DNA of 60,137 nt from Streptomyces sp. ISL-36 (GTDB lineage: Bacteria; Actinomycetota; Actinomycetes; Streptomycetales; Streptomycetaceae). The position numbers were made by a program, and so were the translations under genes. Positions 24,770 through 32,612 of this stretch are shown here, piece after piece (the first letter of the stretch is position 1; each line of letters starts with the position of its first letter). The stretch is from NCBI RefSeq assembly GCF_018614205.1, contig NZ_JAGGOS010000069.1, positions 1-60,137 of the forward strand, written 5' to 3'. Under the pieces are notes generated by a model. It saw only the letters and a program-made list of their open reading frames with translations, ran no database searches and was not told where the DNA came from.

Positions 24770-24815
24770 ACGGGCGAACCGAGTCTGTCACGCTTCACCG
24801 GCAGGCTCGGTGCCC

Positions 24816-25958
24816 ATGTACGAGCAAGAGCAGGGTCCCCTCGCGGGGTTCACCGTCGGAGTCACGGCGGCGCGGCGCGCGGACGAGCTCGGCGCGCTCC
24901 TCCGCCGACGCGGCGCGGCCGTCGTCCACGGTCCCGCGCTGCGGATCGTGCCGCTCGCCGACGACACCGAACTCCTCGCCGCGACCAAGGAACTCATCGA
25001 CCACGCGCCCGATGTCGTCGTCGCCACCACGGCGATCGGCTTCCGGGGCTGGGTCGAGGCCGCGGACGGCTGGGGCTACGGCGAGGAGCTGCTCGACTGC
25101 CTCCGGGGCGTCGAGCTCCTCGCCCGCGGCCCCAAGGTCAAGGGCGCGGTACGCGCGGCCGGACTCAAGGAGACGTGGTCGCCCTCCTCCGAATCGATGG
25201 CCGAGGTCCTCGACCGGCTGCTCGGCGAGGGCGTCGCCGGGCGGCGGATCGCACTGCAGCTGCACGGGGAGCCGCTGCCGGGGTTCGTGGAGGCGCTGAA
25301 GGAGGGCGGCGCGGAGGTCGTCGGCGTCCCCGTCTACCGGTGGATGCCACCGGAGGACATCGGCCCGCTCGACCGGCTCCTCGACGGGGTGCTGACCGGC
25401 ACGCTGGACGCGGTGACCTTCACCAGCGCCCCCGCCGCCGCGTCACTGCTGACCCGGGCCGAGGACCGGGGCGTGCTGCCCGAACTCCTCGCGGCGCTCC
25501 GGCAGGACGTACTCGCGCTGTGCGTGGGGCCGGTGACGGCGCTGCCGCTCCAGGCGCACGGCATCGACACCCTCCAGCCCGAGCGCTTCCGGCTCGGGCC
25601 GCTGGTCCAGCTGCTCTGCCAGGAGCTGCCGTCCCGGGCCCGTACGCTCCCGGTGGCCGGCCACCGCGTCGAGATCCGCGGCCACGCGGTCCTCGTCGAC
25701 GGCTGCCTGCACCCGGTGCCGCCGGCCGGAATGGCCCTGATCAACACGCTGGCCCGGCGCCCCGGCTGGGTCGTCTCCCGGGCCGACCTGCTGCGCGCAC
25801 TGCCGGGCGCGGGCCGCGACGAACACGCGGTGGAGACGGCGATGGCCCGGCTCCGCACGGCGCTCGGCACGCCGAAGCTGATCCAGACGGTGGTGAAGCG
25901 GGGCTACCGGCTGGCCCTGGACCCGGTGGCGGACAGCAAGTACGGGACGGACACCTAG
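24816..25958 (+). CDS. nnaR: Nitrate assimilation regulator NnaR (HemD-like plus winged helix)
   Basis: A 380-residue protein. Residues ~8-265 have the uroporphyrinogen-III synthase fold (FTVGVTAARRADELGALL, ALQLHGEPLPGFVEAL, VTFTSAPAAASLL). Residues ~280-370 are an OmpR-type winged helix (RPGWVVSRADLLRALPG, VETAMARLRTALG, IQTVVKRGYRL). In S. coelicolor the orthologue, as I recall, is NnaR, a co-regulator of nitrate genes with GlnR. The position next to narK supports this over a haem-pathway enzyme. ATG 24816 is chosen; GTG 24810 is possible. Its TAG stop is part of the duplicated target of an inserted IS481-type element, and the reading frame is intact. Confidence 0.9.
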   Translation: MYEQEQGPLAGFTVGVTAARRADELGALLRRRGAAVVHGPALRIVPLADDTELLAATKELIDHAPDVVVATTAIGFRGWVEAADGWGYGEELLDCLRGVELLARGPKVKGAVRAAGLKETWSPSSESMAEVLDRLLGEGVAGRRIALQLHGEPLPGFVEALKEGGAEVVGVPVYRWMPPEDIGPLDRLLDGVLTGTLDAVTFTSAPAAASLLTRAEDRGVLPELLAALRQDVLALCVGPVTALPLQAHGIDTLQPERFRLGPLVQLLCQELPSRARTLPVAGHRVEIRGHAVLVDGCLHPVPPAGMALINTLARRPGWVVSRADLLRALPGAGRDEHAVETAMARLRTALGTPKLIQTVVKRGYRLALDPVADSKYGTDT

Positions 25959-26938
25959 GTGTATTGACCTGCAGCGTTGTTGACACGGCTGATCGGTGGT
26001 TGGCCGTTGAGTGCGGTGTGGCAGCGGTGGTGGTTGTAGGTGTGGAGGAAGTCTGCCAGGGCTTCGGTCCGCTCAGTGTTCGAGGTGTAGGGCCGTAGGT
26101 AGGCCCACTCGTCGAGCAGGGTGCGGTTGAAGCGTTCGACCTTGCCGTTCGTCTGCGGCCGGTAGGGGCGGATCTTCTTGTGGACGATGCCGGCCGCGAT
26201 GAGGTTCTGGGTGAAGAGCTTCGACTTGTAGCAGGCGCCGTTGTCGGTCAGCACCCGCTCGACGGTGACGCCGTGAGCCTGGAAGAACGCGTTCGCCCGC
26301 TGCCAGAAGCCGATCGCGGTGTGCTGGCGCTCGTCGGAGAGGACTTCGCTGTAGGCCAGACGGGAGTGGTCGTCGACGGCGGAGTGGATGTAGCTGTAAC
26401 CGATCACCGGCTTGCAGCTGCGGCGCTGGCCGGTGGTCGCCTGGCGGTTCACCTCGCCGGCTTCTCTGCCGACCACGCGCCAGCCCCCGCCGTTGGGGAT
26501 GTTGCCGAGTTTCTTGATGTCGACGTGGACCAGTTCGCCGGCCCTGGCGCGCTCAAAGCGGCGGATCGGCTCGCCGGTCGGCCGGTCGAGCCAGGCCAGG
26601 CGGTTCAGTCCGTGCCGGACCAGGATGCGGTGCACGGTGGATGCGGGAAGGCCCAGGATCGGGCCGATCCGGGCCGGCCCGAGCTTGCGGGCCTGTCGCA
26701 GGTCACACACCCGCGCCTCGATGGCGGCCGGGGTCCGGTGCGGCGTCGTGAGCGGGCGGCTGGAACGGTCGGCGAGACCCGCCTCGCCCTCGGCCCGCCA
26801 GCGGCGGATCCATTTGTGGGCCGTTGCCCGCGAGATTCCCATCTCGGCCGCGACATGAGCGACCGGACGGCCCGATACGACACGTTCGACCAGCAGGCGT
26901 CTCCCGAAGACAGTCAGCCGGGCATTACGGTGGGACAC
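25955..26938 (-). CDS. IS481-family transposase
   Basis: A 327-residue transposase. An N-terminal helix-turn-helix (MGISRATAHKWIRRW) precedes an integrase core with the DDE triad: Asp in ELVHVDIKKLG, Asp in LTDNGACYKS and Glu in NGKVERFNRTLLDEW. GTG 26938 is chosen for GGAGG six bases upstream. The frame leaves the element and uses TAG from the duplicated target CCTAGG as its stop codon. No frameshift or stop interrupts it, so it may be active. Confidence 0.95.
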   Translation of the reverse strand: MSHRNARLTVFGRRLLVERVVSGRPVAHVAAEMGISRATAHKWIRRWRAEGEAGLADRSSRPLTTPHRTPAAIEARVCDLRQARKLGPARIGPILGLPASTVHRILVRHGLNRLAWLDRPTGEPIRRFERARAGELVHVDIKKLGNIPNGGGWRVVGREAGEVNRQATTGQRRSCKPVIGYSYIHSAVDDHSRLAYSEVLSDERQHTAIGFWQRANAFFQAHGVTVERVLTDNGACYKSKLFTQNLIAAGIVHKKIRPYRPQTNGKVERFNRTLLDEWAYLRPYTSNTERTEALADFLHTYNHHRCHTALNGQPPISRVNNAAGQYT

Positions 26939-27039
26939 GAAGGCCTCCGTGCGGTGAAGATTTCGACACCTCCACCACACACGGGGGCCTTCGCCATGAT
27001 CAAGACCCATCCGTGTCAACAACGTCCGTGATCAATACA
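25960..27039 (-). mobile_element. Complete IS481-family insertion sequence, 1080 bp
   Basis: The ends are TGTATTGA and TCAATACA. The terminal ~29 bases form imperfect inverted repeats: 8 outer bases, a divergent middle, then a shared CGTTGTTGACACGG. It is flanked by a 6-bp direct repeat CCTAGG (25954-25959 and 27040-27045), matching the NCTAGN target known for IS481. It carries one transposase gene. The insertion duplicates the stop codon of nnaR and sits 46 bases upstream of the GNAT gene start. Intact ends and target duplication suggest recent arrival. Confidence 0.96.
26938..26993 (-). promoter_or_regulatory. Hairpin masking the transposase ribosome binding site
   Basis: CGAAGGCCCCCGTG (26993-26980 on the minus strand) pairs, with one mismatch, with CACGGAGGCCTTCG (26951-26938), which contains the GGAGG site and the first base of the start codon. 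This could restrain translation of the transposase from read-through transcripts. Confidence 0.5.
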
Positions 27040-27073
27040 CCTAGGCCGCTGGTCCGCTGTGCGCACGGCGGGC

Positions 27074-27079
27074 TACGGT
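27074..27079 (+). promoter_or_regulatory. -10 element TACGGT of a probable leaderless promoter
   Basis: TACGGT followed by 6 bases and the GTG at 27086. The IS right end is only 34 bases upstream, so the -35 region falls just outside the element. Confidence 0.45.
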
Positions 27080-27085
27080 ACGAGA

Positions 27086-27595
27086 GTGATCCACATCCGC
27101 CCCGCGACCCCCGCCGACGCCCCCGCCCTCGCCGAGGCTCTCGTGCGCAACCGGGAGTACATGCGCCCCTGGGAGCCGTACCGGACCGAGCGGTACTACA
27201 CCGCCGAGGGACAGGCGGAGCGGCTCGCGGACGGAGGCGAGCGCTGGTTCGCGGTCGACGGGGACCTCGTCGTCGGCTGCGCCACGCTCTCCGGGATCGT
27301 CCTCGGGCCCTTCCGCAGCGCCTCCCTCGGCTACTGGGTCGACGGCGCGTACACCGGCCGGGGCCTGGCCACCCGGCTCGTCGAGGAGGTCTTCCGGGCC
27401 GCCCGCGAGGAGCTCGGTCTGCACCGGATCGAGGCCGGCACGCTCCTCGACAACCACGCCTCGCAGCGCGTCCTCGCCAAGAGCGGTTTCGAGCGGATCG
27501 GCACCGCGCCCCGATACCTGCACATCGACGGCGCCTGGCGCGACCACCACCTCTTCCAGCGCATCCTTCACGACAACCCACCGCCCCGGGGCTAG
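27086..27595 (+). CDS. GNAT N-acetyltransferase, RimJ/RimL-like
   Basis: A 169-residue acetyltransferase. The N-terminal strand VIHIRPATPADAPALAEAL, the core LGYWVDGAYTGRGLATRLVE (acetyl-CoA pyrophosphate loop, R-G-x-G-x-A type) and the final helix stretch NHASQRVLAKSGFERIG match the RimJ/RimL subgroup that acetylates protein N-termini or small molecules. GTG 27086 is chosen for the -10 box six bases upstream. A nearby IS may have altered its upstream control. The substrate is unknown. Confidence 0.9.
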   Translation: MIHIRPATPADAPALAEALVRNREYMRPWEPYRTERYYTAEGQAERLADGGERWFAVDGDLVVGCATLSGIVLGPFRSASLGYWVDGAYTGRGLATRLVEEVFRAAREELGLHRIEAGTLLDNHASQRVLAKSGFERIGTAPRYLHIDGAWRDHHLFQRILHDNPPPRG

Positions 27596-27602
27596 GTCGT
27601 GC

Positions 27603-27662
27603 CCGGAAAGTCTTGCCTGGCCCGCGGGCCCCGCCCTTCGGGCGGACGGCAATACTTTCCGG
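27603..27662. repeat. 60-bp nested palindromic element
   Basis: Outer arms CCGGAAAGTCTTGCC and GGCAATACTTTCCGG pair with one mismatch (15 bp). They enclose a GCCCGCGGGC palindrome and a CCGCCC-TTC-GGGCGG hairpin. It lies between the same-strand GNAT and CGNR genes. It could act as a terminator, or be a dispersed palindromic repeat. Confidence 0.7.
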
Positions 27663-27745
27663 ACGCTCCCTAGCCGCGCAGACCGTTCGGGGGCACTCTG
27701 GTCGGGCGCCCGAACGGCTTCCGACCGCGAGGTGGTGACAGGGGC

Positions 27746-28306
27746 ATGACCGTACGGTTCGACTCCGGGCGGATCTGCCTGGACCTGGCCGCCCAGCCGC
27801 TCGACCGCCCCGAAGCGCTCGACCATTTCCTGCACACCACCGGGCTCGTCCCGGACGCCACGGCGCTGCGCGCGCTCGACGCCCGGTGGGTCGCCCGCTT
27901 CCGCGAACTGCGGGAGTGCGTCGGCGCCTTGGTCGACGCCCAGCTCGACGGCGGGCTCCCGGCGACCGCCGCCCCCGCCCTGGAACGGCTCAACGCCCTC
28001 GCCGCCGCCTCCGCACCGCCCGCCCCCCGCGCCGTACGGGCCGAAAGCGGTCTGCTCGTACGGGCGTTGGACGACGAACCCGACTGCCGCGCCCTGCTCG
28101 CCGCCGTCGCCCGTGACGCCGTCGACCTGCTCACCGACCCCACCGCCCGCGCCCTGCTTCGCCGGTGCGAGGGCGACGGCTGCCACCGCTGCTACCTCGA
28201 CACCTCCCGCGGCCGCCGGCGCCGCTGGTGCTCCAGCGAGGCCTGCGGCAACCGGGAGCGCGTTGCCCGGCATCGGGCAGCCCGGCGCGGAAAGACGACC
28301 GCCTGA
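27746..28306 (+). CDS. CGNR zinc-finger (ABATE-like) protein
   Basis: A 186-residue protein. The C-terminus carries the CGNR zinc finger: Cys pairs in RRCEGDGCHRCYLD and RRWCSSEACGNRERVARHR. The N-terminal half has the pattern of the associated stress-induced transcription factor-like domain (GRICLDLAAQPLDRPEALDHFL). Such proteins are presumed nucleic-acid-binding regulators in actinobacteria; the ligand is unknown. ATG 27746 has GGGG just upstream. The sigma factor gene follows on the same strand after ~80 bases. Confidence 0.85.
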   Translation: MTVRFDSGRICLDLAAQPLDRPEALDHFLHTTGLVPDATALRALDARWVARFRELRECVGALVDAQLDGGLPATAAPALERLNALAAASAPPAPRAVRAESGLLVRALDDEPDCRALLAAVARDAVDLLTDPTARALLRRCEGDGCHRCYLDTSRGRRRRWCSSEACGNRERVARHRAARRGKTTA

Positions 28307-28388
28307 AATTCCTCGCACCCGCGTTGAGCACAACCCGCCCCGGCTCCGTACTCCTTGGCGACCACAGGGGCTCGACCGGGAGGTGCAG

Positions 28389-28976
28389 GTGCGCAAGGAT
28401 GCGGCCGTGGCCGATGACCGTCCGCATCGGGCCCGGCATCGCAGCGAGGAATCACGCTTCCGACCCGCCGTCCCCGACGAGGAGTTGATGCGTGCTCTCT
28501 ACCGCGAACACGCCGGTCCCCTGCTCGCCTATGTACTGCGCCTCGTCGCCGGCGACCGCCAGCGCGCCGAGGACGTCGTACAGGAGACGCTCATCCGTGC
28601 CTGGAAGAACGCCGGTCAGCTCAACCGGGCGACCGGCTCTGTCCGACCCTGGCTGGTGACGGTCGCCCGGCGCATCGTCATCGACGGCCACCGAAGCCGG
28701 CAGGCCCGGCCGCAGGAGGTCGATCCGTCACCGCTCGAGGTCCTGCCCGCGGAGGACGAGATCGACAAGGCGCTGTGGCTGATGACGCTCTCTGACGCAC
28801 TCGACGATTTGACCCCCGCCCACCGGGAAGTGTTGGTCGAGACCTACTTCAAGGGGCGTACGGTCAACGAGGCGGCCGAGACGCTCGGCATACCGGCCGG
28901 GACCGTGCGTTCCCGGGTCTTCTACGCACTGCGTTCGATGAAGCTCGCGCTGGAGGAGAGGGGGGTAACGGTATGA
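28389..28976 (+). CDS. sigU: ECF RNA polymerase sigma factor (SigU-like)
   Basis: A 195-residue extracytoplasmic-function sigma factor. Region 2 is visible as LMRALYREHAGPLLAYVLRL with the core-binding and -10 part QRAEDVVQETLIRAWKNAGQ and WLVTVARRIVIDGHRS. Region 4 is LTPAHREVLVETYFKGRTVN then GIPAGTVRSRVFYALRSMK. GTG 28389 is chosen because GGGAGG lies 5 bases upstream; GTG 28383 and 28407 are also possible. Its stop overlaps the anti-sigma start as ATGA. In S. coelicolor the gene in this order beside the helicase and malic enzyme is, as I recall, sigU, whose release alters sporulation and protein secretion. Confidence 0.85.
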   Translation: MRKDAAVADDRPHRARHRSEESRFRPAVPDEELMRALYREHAGPLLAYVLRLVAGDRQRAEDVVQETLIRAWKNAGQLNRATGSVRPWLVTVARRIVIDGHRSRQARPQEVDPSPLEVLPAEDEIDKALWLMTLSDALDDLTPAHREVLVETYFKGRTVNEAAETLGIPAGTVRSRVFYALRSMKLALEERGVTV

Positions 28977-29863
28977 CGTCGCCACATGACGCGGCAGGTG
29001 CGTACGTGCTCGGCGTCCTGGACGCCGCCGACGCCGCCGCGTTCGAGGCTCATCTGGCGAGCTGTGACGTGTGCGCCGCGCACGTGGAGGAGTTCGCCGG
29101 TATGGAGCCGATGCTGGCCATGCTGGCGGAGGCGCCCACCCCGGCCCCAGACCCCCGCCCCACCGGCAGCGCCTCAGGCCTGTACGCCGTCGACCCCCAC
29201 CCCGTCGACCCCTACTCCGACGACGCCTTCGACGCCTTCGCCCCCCGCCCGCCCGTGCCCCCCGCCCGCGCCGCCGCCCGCGCCCCCGAGCCCGCCGTCG
29301 CGGCCGGAACCGGACCAGGGCCCCAGCTCCTCGACCGGCTCATCGACGAGGTGGGCGCCCGGCGGGCCCGCTCCCGGCGCCGCACCTTCGCCCTCGTCGC
29401 GGCCGCCGCCGTCCTCGTCGTCGGCGGCCCGGCCGTCGCCGTGGTCGCCACCTCCGGCGGCGAGAGGGAGAACCGGGCCGTCGAACCCCACCCCACCAGC
29501 CCCGCCGAGGACTCGTTCTTCCACCACATGGAGGAGAAGATCGAGGCCACCGATCCGGTCACCAAGGTCAGCGCCACCGTCGGCCTGGAGAAGAAGGGCT
29601 GGGGCACCCACACCGTCCTGGAGCTGAAGAACGTCAAGGGCCCCCTGAAGTGCCGGCTCGTCGCCGTCTCCAAGAGCGGCGAGGAGGAGGTCGTCACCTC
29701 CTGGGCCGTGCCGAAGTGGGGATACGGCATCCCCGGCGCCACCCAGGAGAGCGCCAAGAACCCGCTGTACATCCACGGCGGAGCGGCCATGGACCGGGGC
29801 GACATCGACCACTTCGAGGTCCGGACCTTCGACGGCACACCCCTGGTGGAGGTCGACGCCTGA
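28973..29863 (+). CDS. rsuA: Zinc-binding anti-sigma factor (RsuA-like)
   Basis: A 296-residue single-pass membrane protein. The N-terminal zinc anti-sigma domain has the H-x3-C-x2-C pattern in FEAHLASCDVCAAHVEEF. A Pro/Ala/Asp-rich linker (~45-110) leads to one membrane segment near 138-160 (ALVAAAAVLVVGGPAVAVVA) and an extracellular domain of about 130 residues with one Cys. It should hold the sigma factor until a signal outside releases it. The ATGA overlap with the sigma gene couples their synthesis. The promoter of the helicase gene overlaps its stop codon. Confidence 0.88.
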   Translation: MTSPHDAAGAYVLGVLDAADAAAFEAHLASCDVCAAHVEEFAGMEPMLAMLAEAPTPAPDPRPTGSASGLYAVDPHPVDPYSDDAFDAFAPRPPVPPARAAARAPEPAVAAGTGPGPQLLDRLIDEVGARRARSRRRTFALVAAAAVLVVGGPAVAVVATSGGERENRAVEPHPTSPAEDSFFHHMEEKIEATDPVTKVSATVGLEKKGWGTHTVLELKNVKGPLKCRLVAVSKSGEEEVVTSWAVPKWGYGIPGATQESAKNPLYIHGGAAMDRGDIDHFEVRTFDGTPLVEVDA

Positions 29864-29888
29864 CATACGCCTCCGCGTGGCATAAGCT
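29860..29888 (+). promoter_or_regulatory. Promoter of the HelD-like helicase gene
   Basis: CTGACA (29860-29865), 17 bases, TAAGCT (29883-29888). This is a good vegetative-type promoter, giving a leader of about 30 bases before the GTG at 29925. No rifamycin-associated palindrome is seen next to it. Confidence 0.65.
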
Positions 29889-29924
29889 CGACGGCTGCCC
29901 AGTGCACATCAGAAGGGGGCCTCG

Positions 29925-32342
29925 GTGGCCGCGCAGGAAGCCGTCGATACGGTCCGGGACCGCGAGATCGGTGTCGAACAGGAACATCTTGATCAGGTCT
30001 ACCGCCGCCTCGAGGAGAAGATCCACGAGGCGGAGTTCCTGATGAACGACGCCGCCCAGCGCGGCCAGGTCGGCACGCCCGGTGCGCTCGCCGAACGGGA
30101 CGCCCAGGTCTTCCGGGCCGGTGTCCACCTCAACAGGCTCAACAACGAATTCGAGGACTTCCTCTTCGGCCGCATCGACCTGCTCCACGGCAAGGACGGC
30201 AAGAAGGGCCCCGACGGCGCGTTCACCTCCATCGAGCCCGCCGAGGACGCCGTACGGTCCGACGGCACCCAGCAGTACGCCGACATCGGCGAGACCCTCC
30301 ACATCGGCCGGATCGGTGTCCTCGACTCCGACTACGCGCCGCTGGTCATCGACTGGCGCGCCCCCGCCGCCGCGCCGTTCTACCGCTCCACCCCGGTCGA
30401 CCCCGGCCGTGTGGTGCGCCGCCGGGTCATCCGCTCCAAGGGCCGCAAGGTCCTCGGCGTCGAGGACGACCTGATGCGCCCCGAGCTGAAGGCGACCCTC
30501 GACGGGCGCGAGCTGCCGGTGATCGGCGACGGCGCACTGATGGCCGCGCTCGGCCAGGCCCGCAGCCACACCATGCGGGACATCGTCTCCTCCATCCAGG
30601 CCGAACAGGACCTGGTCATCCGCGCGCCCGCCGCCTCCGTGACGTACGTCGAGGGCGGCCCGGGCACCGGCAAGACCGCCGTCGCCCTGCACCGGGCGGC
30701 CTACCTGCTCTACCAGGACCGGCGCCGGTACGCGGGCGGCATCCTCATCGTCTCCCCGACCCCGCTGCTCGTCTCGTACACCGAAGGCGTGCTGCCCTCG
30801 CTCGGCGAGGAGGGCCAGGTCGCCATCCGCGCGCTCGGCTCCCTCGTCGACGGCGTGGAGGCCACGGCGTACGACGATCCGGCCGTGGCCCGGGTCAAGG
30901 GCTCCTCCCGCATGGTCGCCGTCCTGCGCAAGGCGGCCAGGGGCGCCCTGGAGACCCCGGCGCCGCGACCCGCCCGGGCCGACCAGCTCTCCTTCGGAGC
31001 CGACCAGCTCCCCTTCGGAGCCGACCAGCTCCCCTTCGGAGAGGACGAGACCTCCGCCGCGCCCGTCGCCCCGGTCGGCACCCCCACCCGCCTCCGGGTC
31101 GTCGCCTTCGGCCGCCGCCTGGAGCTGGAGGCCGACGAGCTGCAGCGCATCCGCCACAACGTCCTGGGCGGCTCGGCACCCGTCAACCTGCTGCGCCCGC
31201 GCGCCCGCCGGCTGCTGCTCGACGCGCTGTACGCCAAGTCCGGCGCCGTCGGCCGCCACAGCGACCCCGAGCTCGCCGCCGAGCTGCGCTCCTCCTTCGA
31301 CGAGGACGTCTCCACCGAGGACTCCTTCCTCTCCTTCCTCGACGCCTGGTGGCCCGAGCTCACCCCGCGCCAGGTCCTCGCCGCGATGGCCGACGAGAAG
31401 CGCCTCGGCCGCTGGGCCCGCCGCATCCTCAACCCGGGCGAGGTCCGGCGTCTCGCCCGCTCCCTGCGCCGCGACGCCCTGTCCGTCCACGACGTGGCGC
31501 TCCTCGACGAGCTCCACACCCTCCTCGGCGCCCCGGCCCGGCCCCGCAAGAAGCGGGAGTACGACCCGCTGGACCAGTTGACGGGCCTCGAGGAGCTGAT
31601 GCCCGTACGGGAGGAGACGCAGCGCGAGCGGGCCGAGCGCCTCGCCGCCGAGCGCACCGAGTACGCGCACGTCATCGTCGACGAGGCCCAGGACCTCACC
31701 CCCATGCAGTGGCGGATGGTCGGCCGGCGCGGCCGGCACGCCACCTGGACGGTCGTGGGCGACCCGGCGCAGTCCTCCTGGTCGACCCCGGACGAGGCGG
31801 CCGAGGCCCGGGACGAGGCGCTCGGCAGCCGCCCCCGCCGCCGTTTCGAGCTGACCGTCAACTACCGCAACCCGGCCGAGATCGCCGAGCTGGCCGCCAA
31901 GGTGCTCGCCCTGGCCATGCCCGGCAAGGAGTCGCCGAGAGCGGTCCGCTCCACGGGGGTCGAGCCGCGGTTCGTCGCCGTGGGGGAGCCTGCGGAGGGT
32001 GGCGACGGACTGGCCGAGACCGTGAGGTTCGAGGCGCGCCGGCTGCTCGAACGGGTGGAGGGCACGGTCGGCGTCGTGGTCGCCATGAACCGGCGCGAGC
32101 AGGCCGCCCGCTGGCTGGCCGATCTGGGCGACCGGGTGGTGGCGCTCGGCTCCCTGGAGGCCAAGGGTCTGGAGTACGACGCCACGGTGGTGGTCTCGCC
32201 CGCGGAGATCGCGGACGAGTCCCCGGCCGGGCTGCGCGTGCTGTACGTGGCGCTGACCAGGGCCACGCAGCAGCTGACGGTGGTCTCGGGCGCCCGGGAC
32301 GTGCCGGACGCGCAGGGCGTCCCCGACCTGCTGAGGGACTGA
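29925..32342 (+). CDS. HelD/HelR-like superfamily 1 helicase
   Basis: An 805-residue UvrD-like ATPase. An N-terminal antiparallel coiled region (EQEHLDQVYRRLEEKIHEAE) and the loop HIGRIGVLDSDYAPLVIDWR are typical of HelD proteins, which bind RNA polymerase and strip it from DNA. Walker A is GGPGTGKTAV near 245, Walker B HVIVDEAQDLTPMQW near 582, and motif VI lies in VLYVALTRATQQLTVV. Residues ~352-372 hold three tandem copies of ADQLPFG from a 21-bp repeat. Streptomyces HelR of this family protects polymerase from rifampicin; whether this copy does so is not known. Confidence 0.9.
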   Translation: MAAQEAVDTVRDREIGVEQEHLDQVYRRLEEKIHEAEFLMNDAAQRGQVGTPGALAERDAQVFRAGVHLNRLNNEFEDFLFGRIDLLHGKDGKKGPDGAFTSIEPAEDAVRSDGTQQYADIGETLHIGRIGVLDSDYAPLVIDWRAPAAAPFYRSTPVDPGRVVRRRVIRSKGRKVLGVEDDLMRPELKATLDGRELPVIGDGALMAALGQARSHTMRDIVSSIQAEQDLVIRAPAASVTYVEGGPGTGKTAVALHRAAYLLYQDRRRYAGGILIVSPTPLLVSYTEGVLPSLGEEGQVAIRALGSLVDGVEATAYDDPAVARVKGSSRMVAVLRKAARGALETPAPRPARADQLSFGADQLPFGADQLPFGEDETSAAPVAPVGTPTRLRVVAFGRRLELEADELQRIRHNVLGGSAPVNLLRPRARRLLLDALYAKSGAVGRHSDPELAAELRSSFDEDVSTEDSFLSFLDAWWPELTPRQVLAAMADEKRLGRWARRILNPGEVRRLARSLRRDALSVHDVALLDELHTLLGAPARPRKKREYDPLDQLTGLEELMPVREETQRERAERLAAERTEYAHVIVDEAQDLTPMQWRMVGRRGRHATWTVVGDPAQSSWSTPDEAAEARDEALGSRPRRRFELTVNYRNPAEIAELAAKVLALAMPGKESPRAVRSTGVEPRFVAVGEPAEGGDGLAETVRFEARRLLERVEGTVGVVVAMNRREQAARWLADLGDRVVALGSLEAKGLEYDATVVVSPAEIADESPAGLRVLYVALTRATQQLTVVSGARDVPDAQGVPDLLRD

Positions 32343-32455
32343 GCGATCTCCTGAGGGACCCGAGGGCCGGTCGGGGCGTGGCCGAGAGCTGTCGAAGGCT
32401 GATTTCAGGTCAACCCGCGCCGGGGGAATCACTTACCAGGGTGGTTTGTTAGCCT
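32343..32455 (+). other. First part of the 426-bp helicase to malic enzyme gap
   Basis: No gene seen. It ends with TAGCCT (32450-32455), a TANNNT -10 box directly before the structured RNA candidate. No matching -35 is apparent. Confidence 0.4.
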
Positions 32456-32459
32456 TGTC

Positions 32460-32612
32460 GTGGCACCGGCTCGATCCAAGCCCCCGGGCCCAACCTTCGT
32501 CCCTCAGAGGGACCACTTGCCGCGAGGCGAGCATGGCGGGTCGGTGCCACTTGTACGTACATACAGAAGAGGTCCGTGTCACCCCCCGGGTGATCACGGG
32601 CCTCTTCTGTTT
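32460..32612 (+). ncRNA. Candidate structured small RNA or leader element
   Basis: A multi-helix domain: closing stem GTGGCACCG (32460-32468) with CGGTGCCAC (32542-32550); inner hairpins GTCCCT-CAG-AGGGAC (32499-32513) and CTTGCC-GCGA-GGCGAG (32516-32531, a GNRA tetraloop); then the palindrome TGTACGTACA and a long terminator-like hairpin. A -10 box lies just before it. No credible peptide is encoded. It may be a free RNA of about 150 bases or a riboswitch-like leader of the malic enzyme gene. I recognise no known family. Confidence 0.5.
32564..32609 (+). terminator. Long hairpin ending the RNA candidate
   Basis: Arms CAGAAGAGGTCCGTG..TCACCC (32564-32584) and its complement (32588-32609) pair over ~21 bp with one mismatch and one bulge, around a 3-base loop, followed by TTTCCCT. 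Confidence 0.75.

Noticed and set aside
24816..25958. Calling the HemD-like gene a plain uroporphyrinogen-III synthase
   Set aside because: A C-terminal winged helix and narK as neighbour fit the nitrate regulator NnaR better; enzyme activity cannot be excluded.
25960..27039. One half of a composite transposon
   Set aside because: Only one copy of the element is in the window, and its own 6-bp target duplication flanks it, so it moved alone.
28113..28388. Longer N-terminus for the sigma factor
   Set aside because: The extension overlaps the CGNR gene in another frame and lacks sigma-factor sequence; GTG 28389 has a proper ribosome binding site.
29694..32432. 912-residue frame opposite the helicase
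   Set aside because: It mirrors the helicase codons and has no recognisable motif. The helicase has all its ATPase motifs and a promoter.
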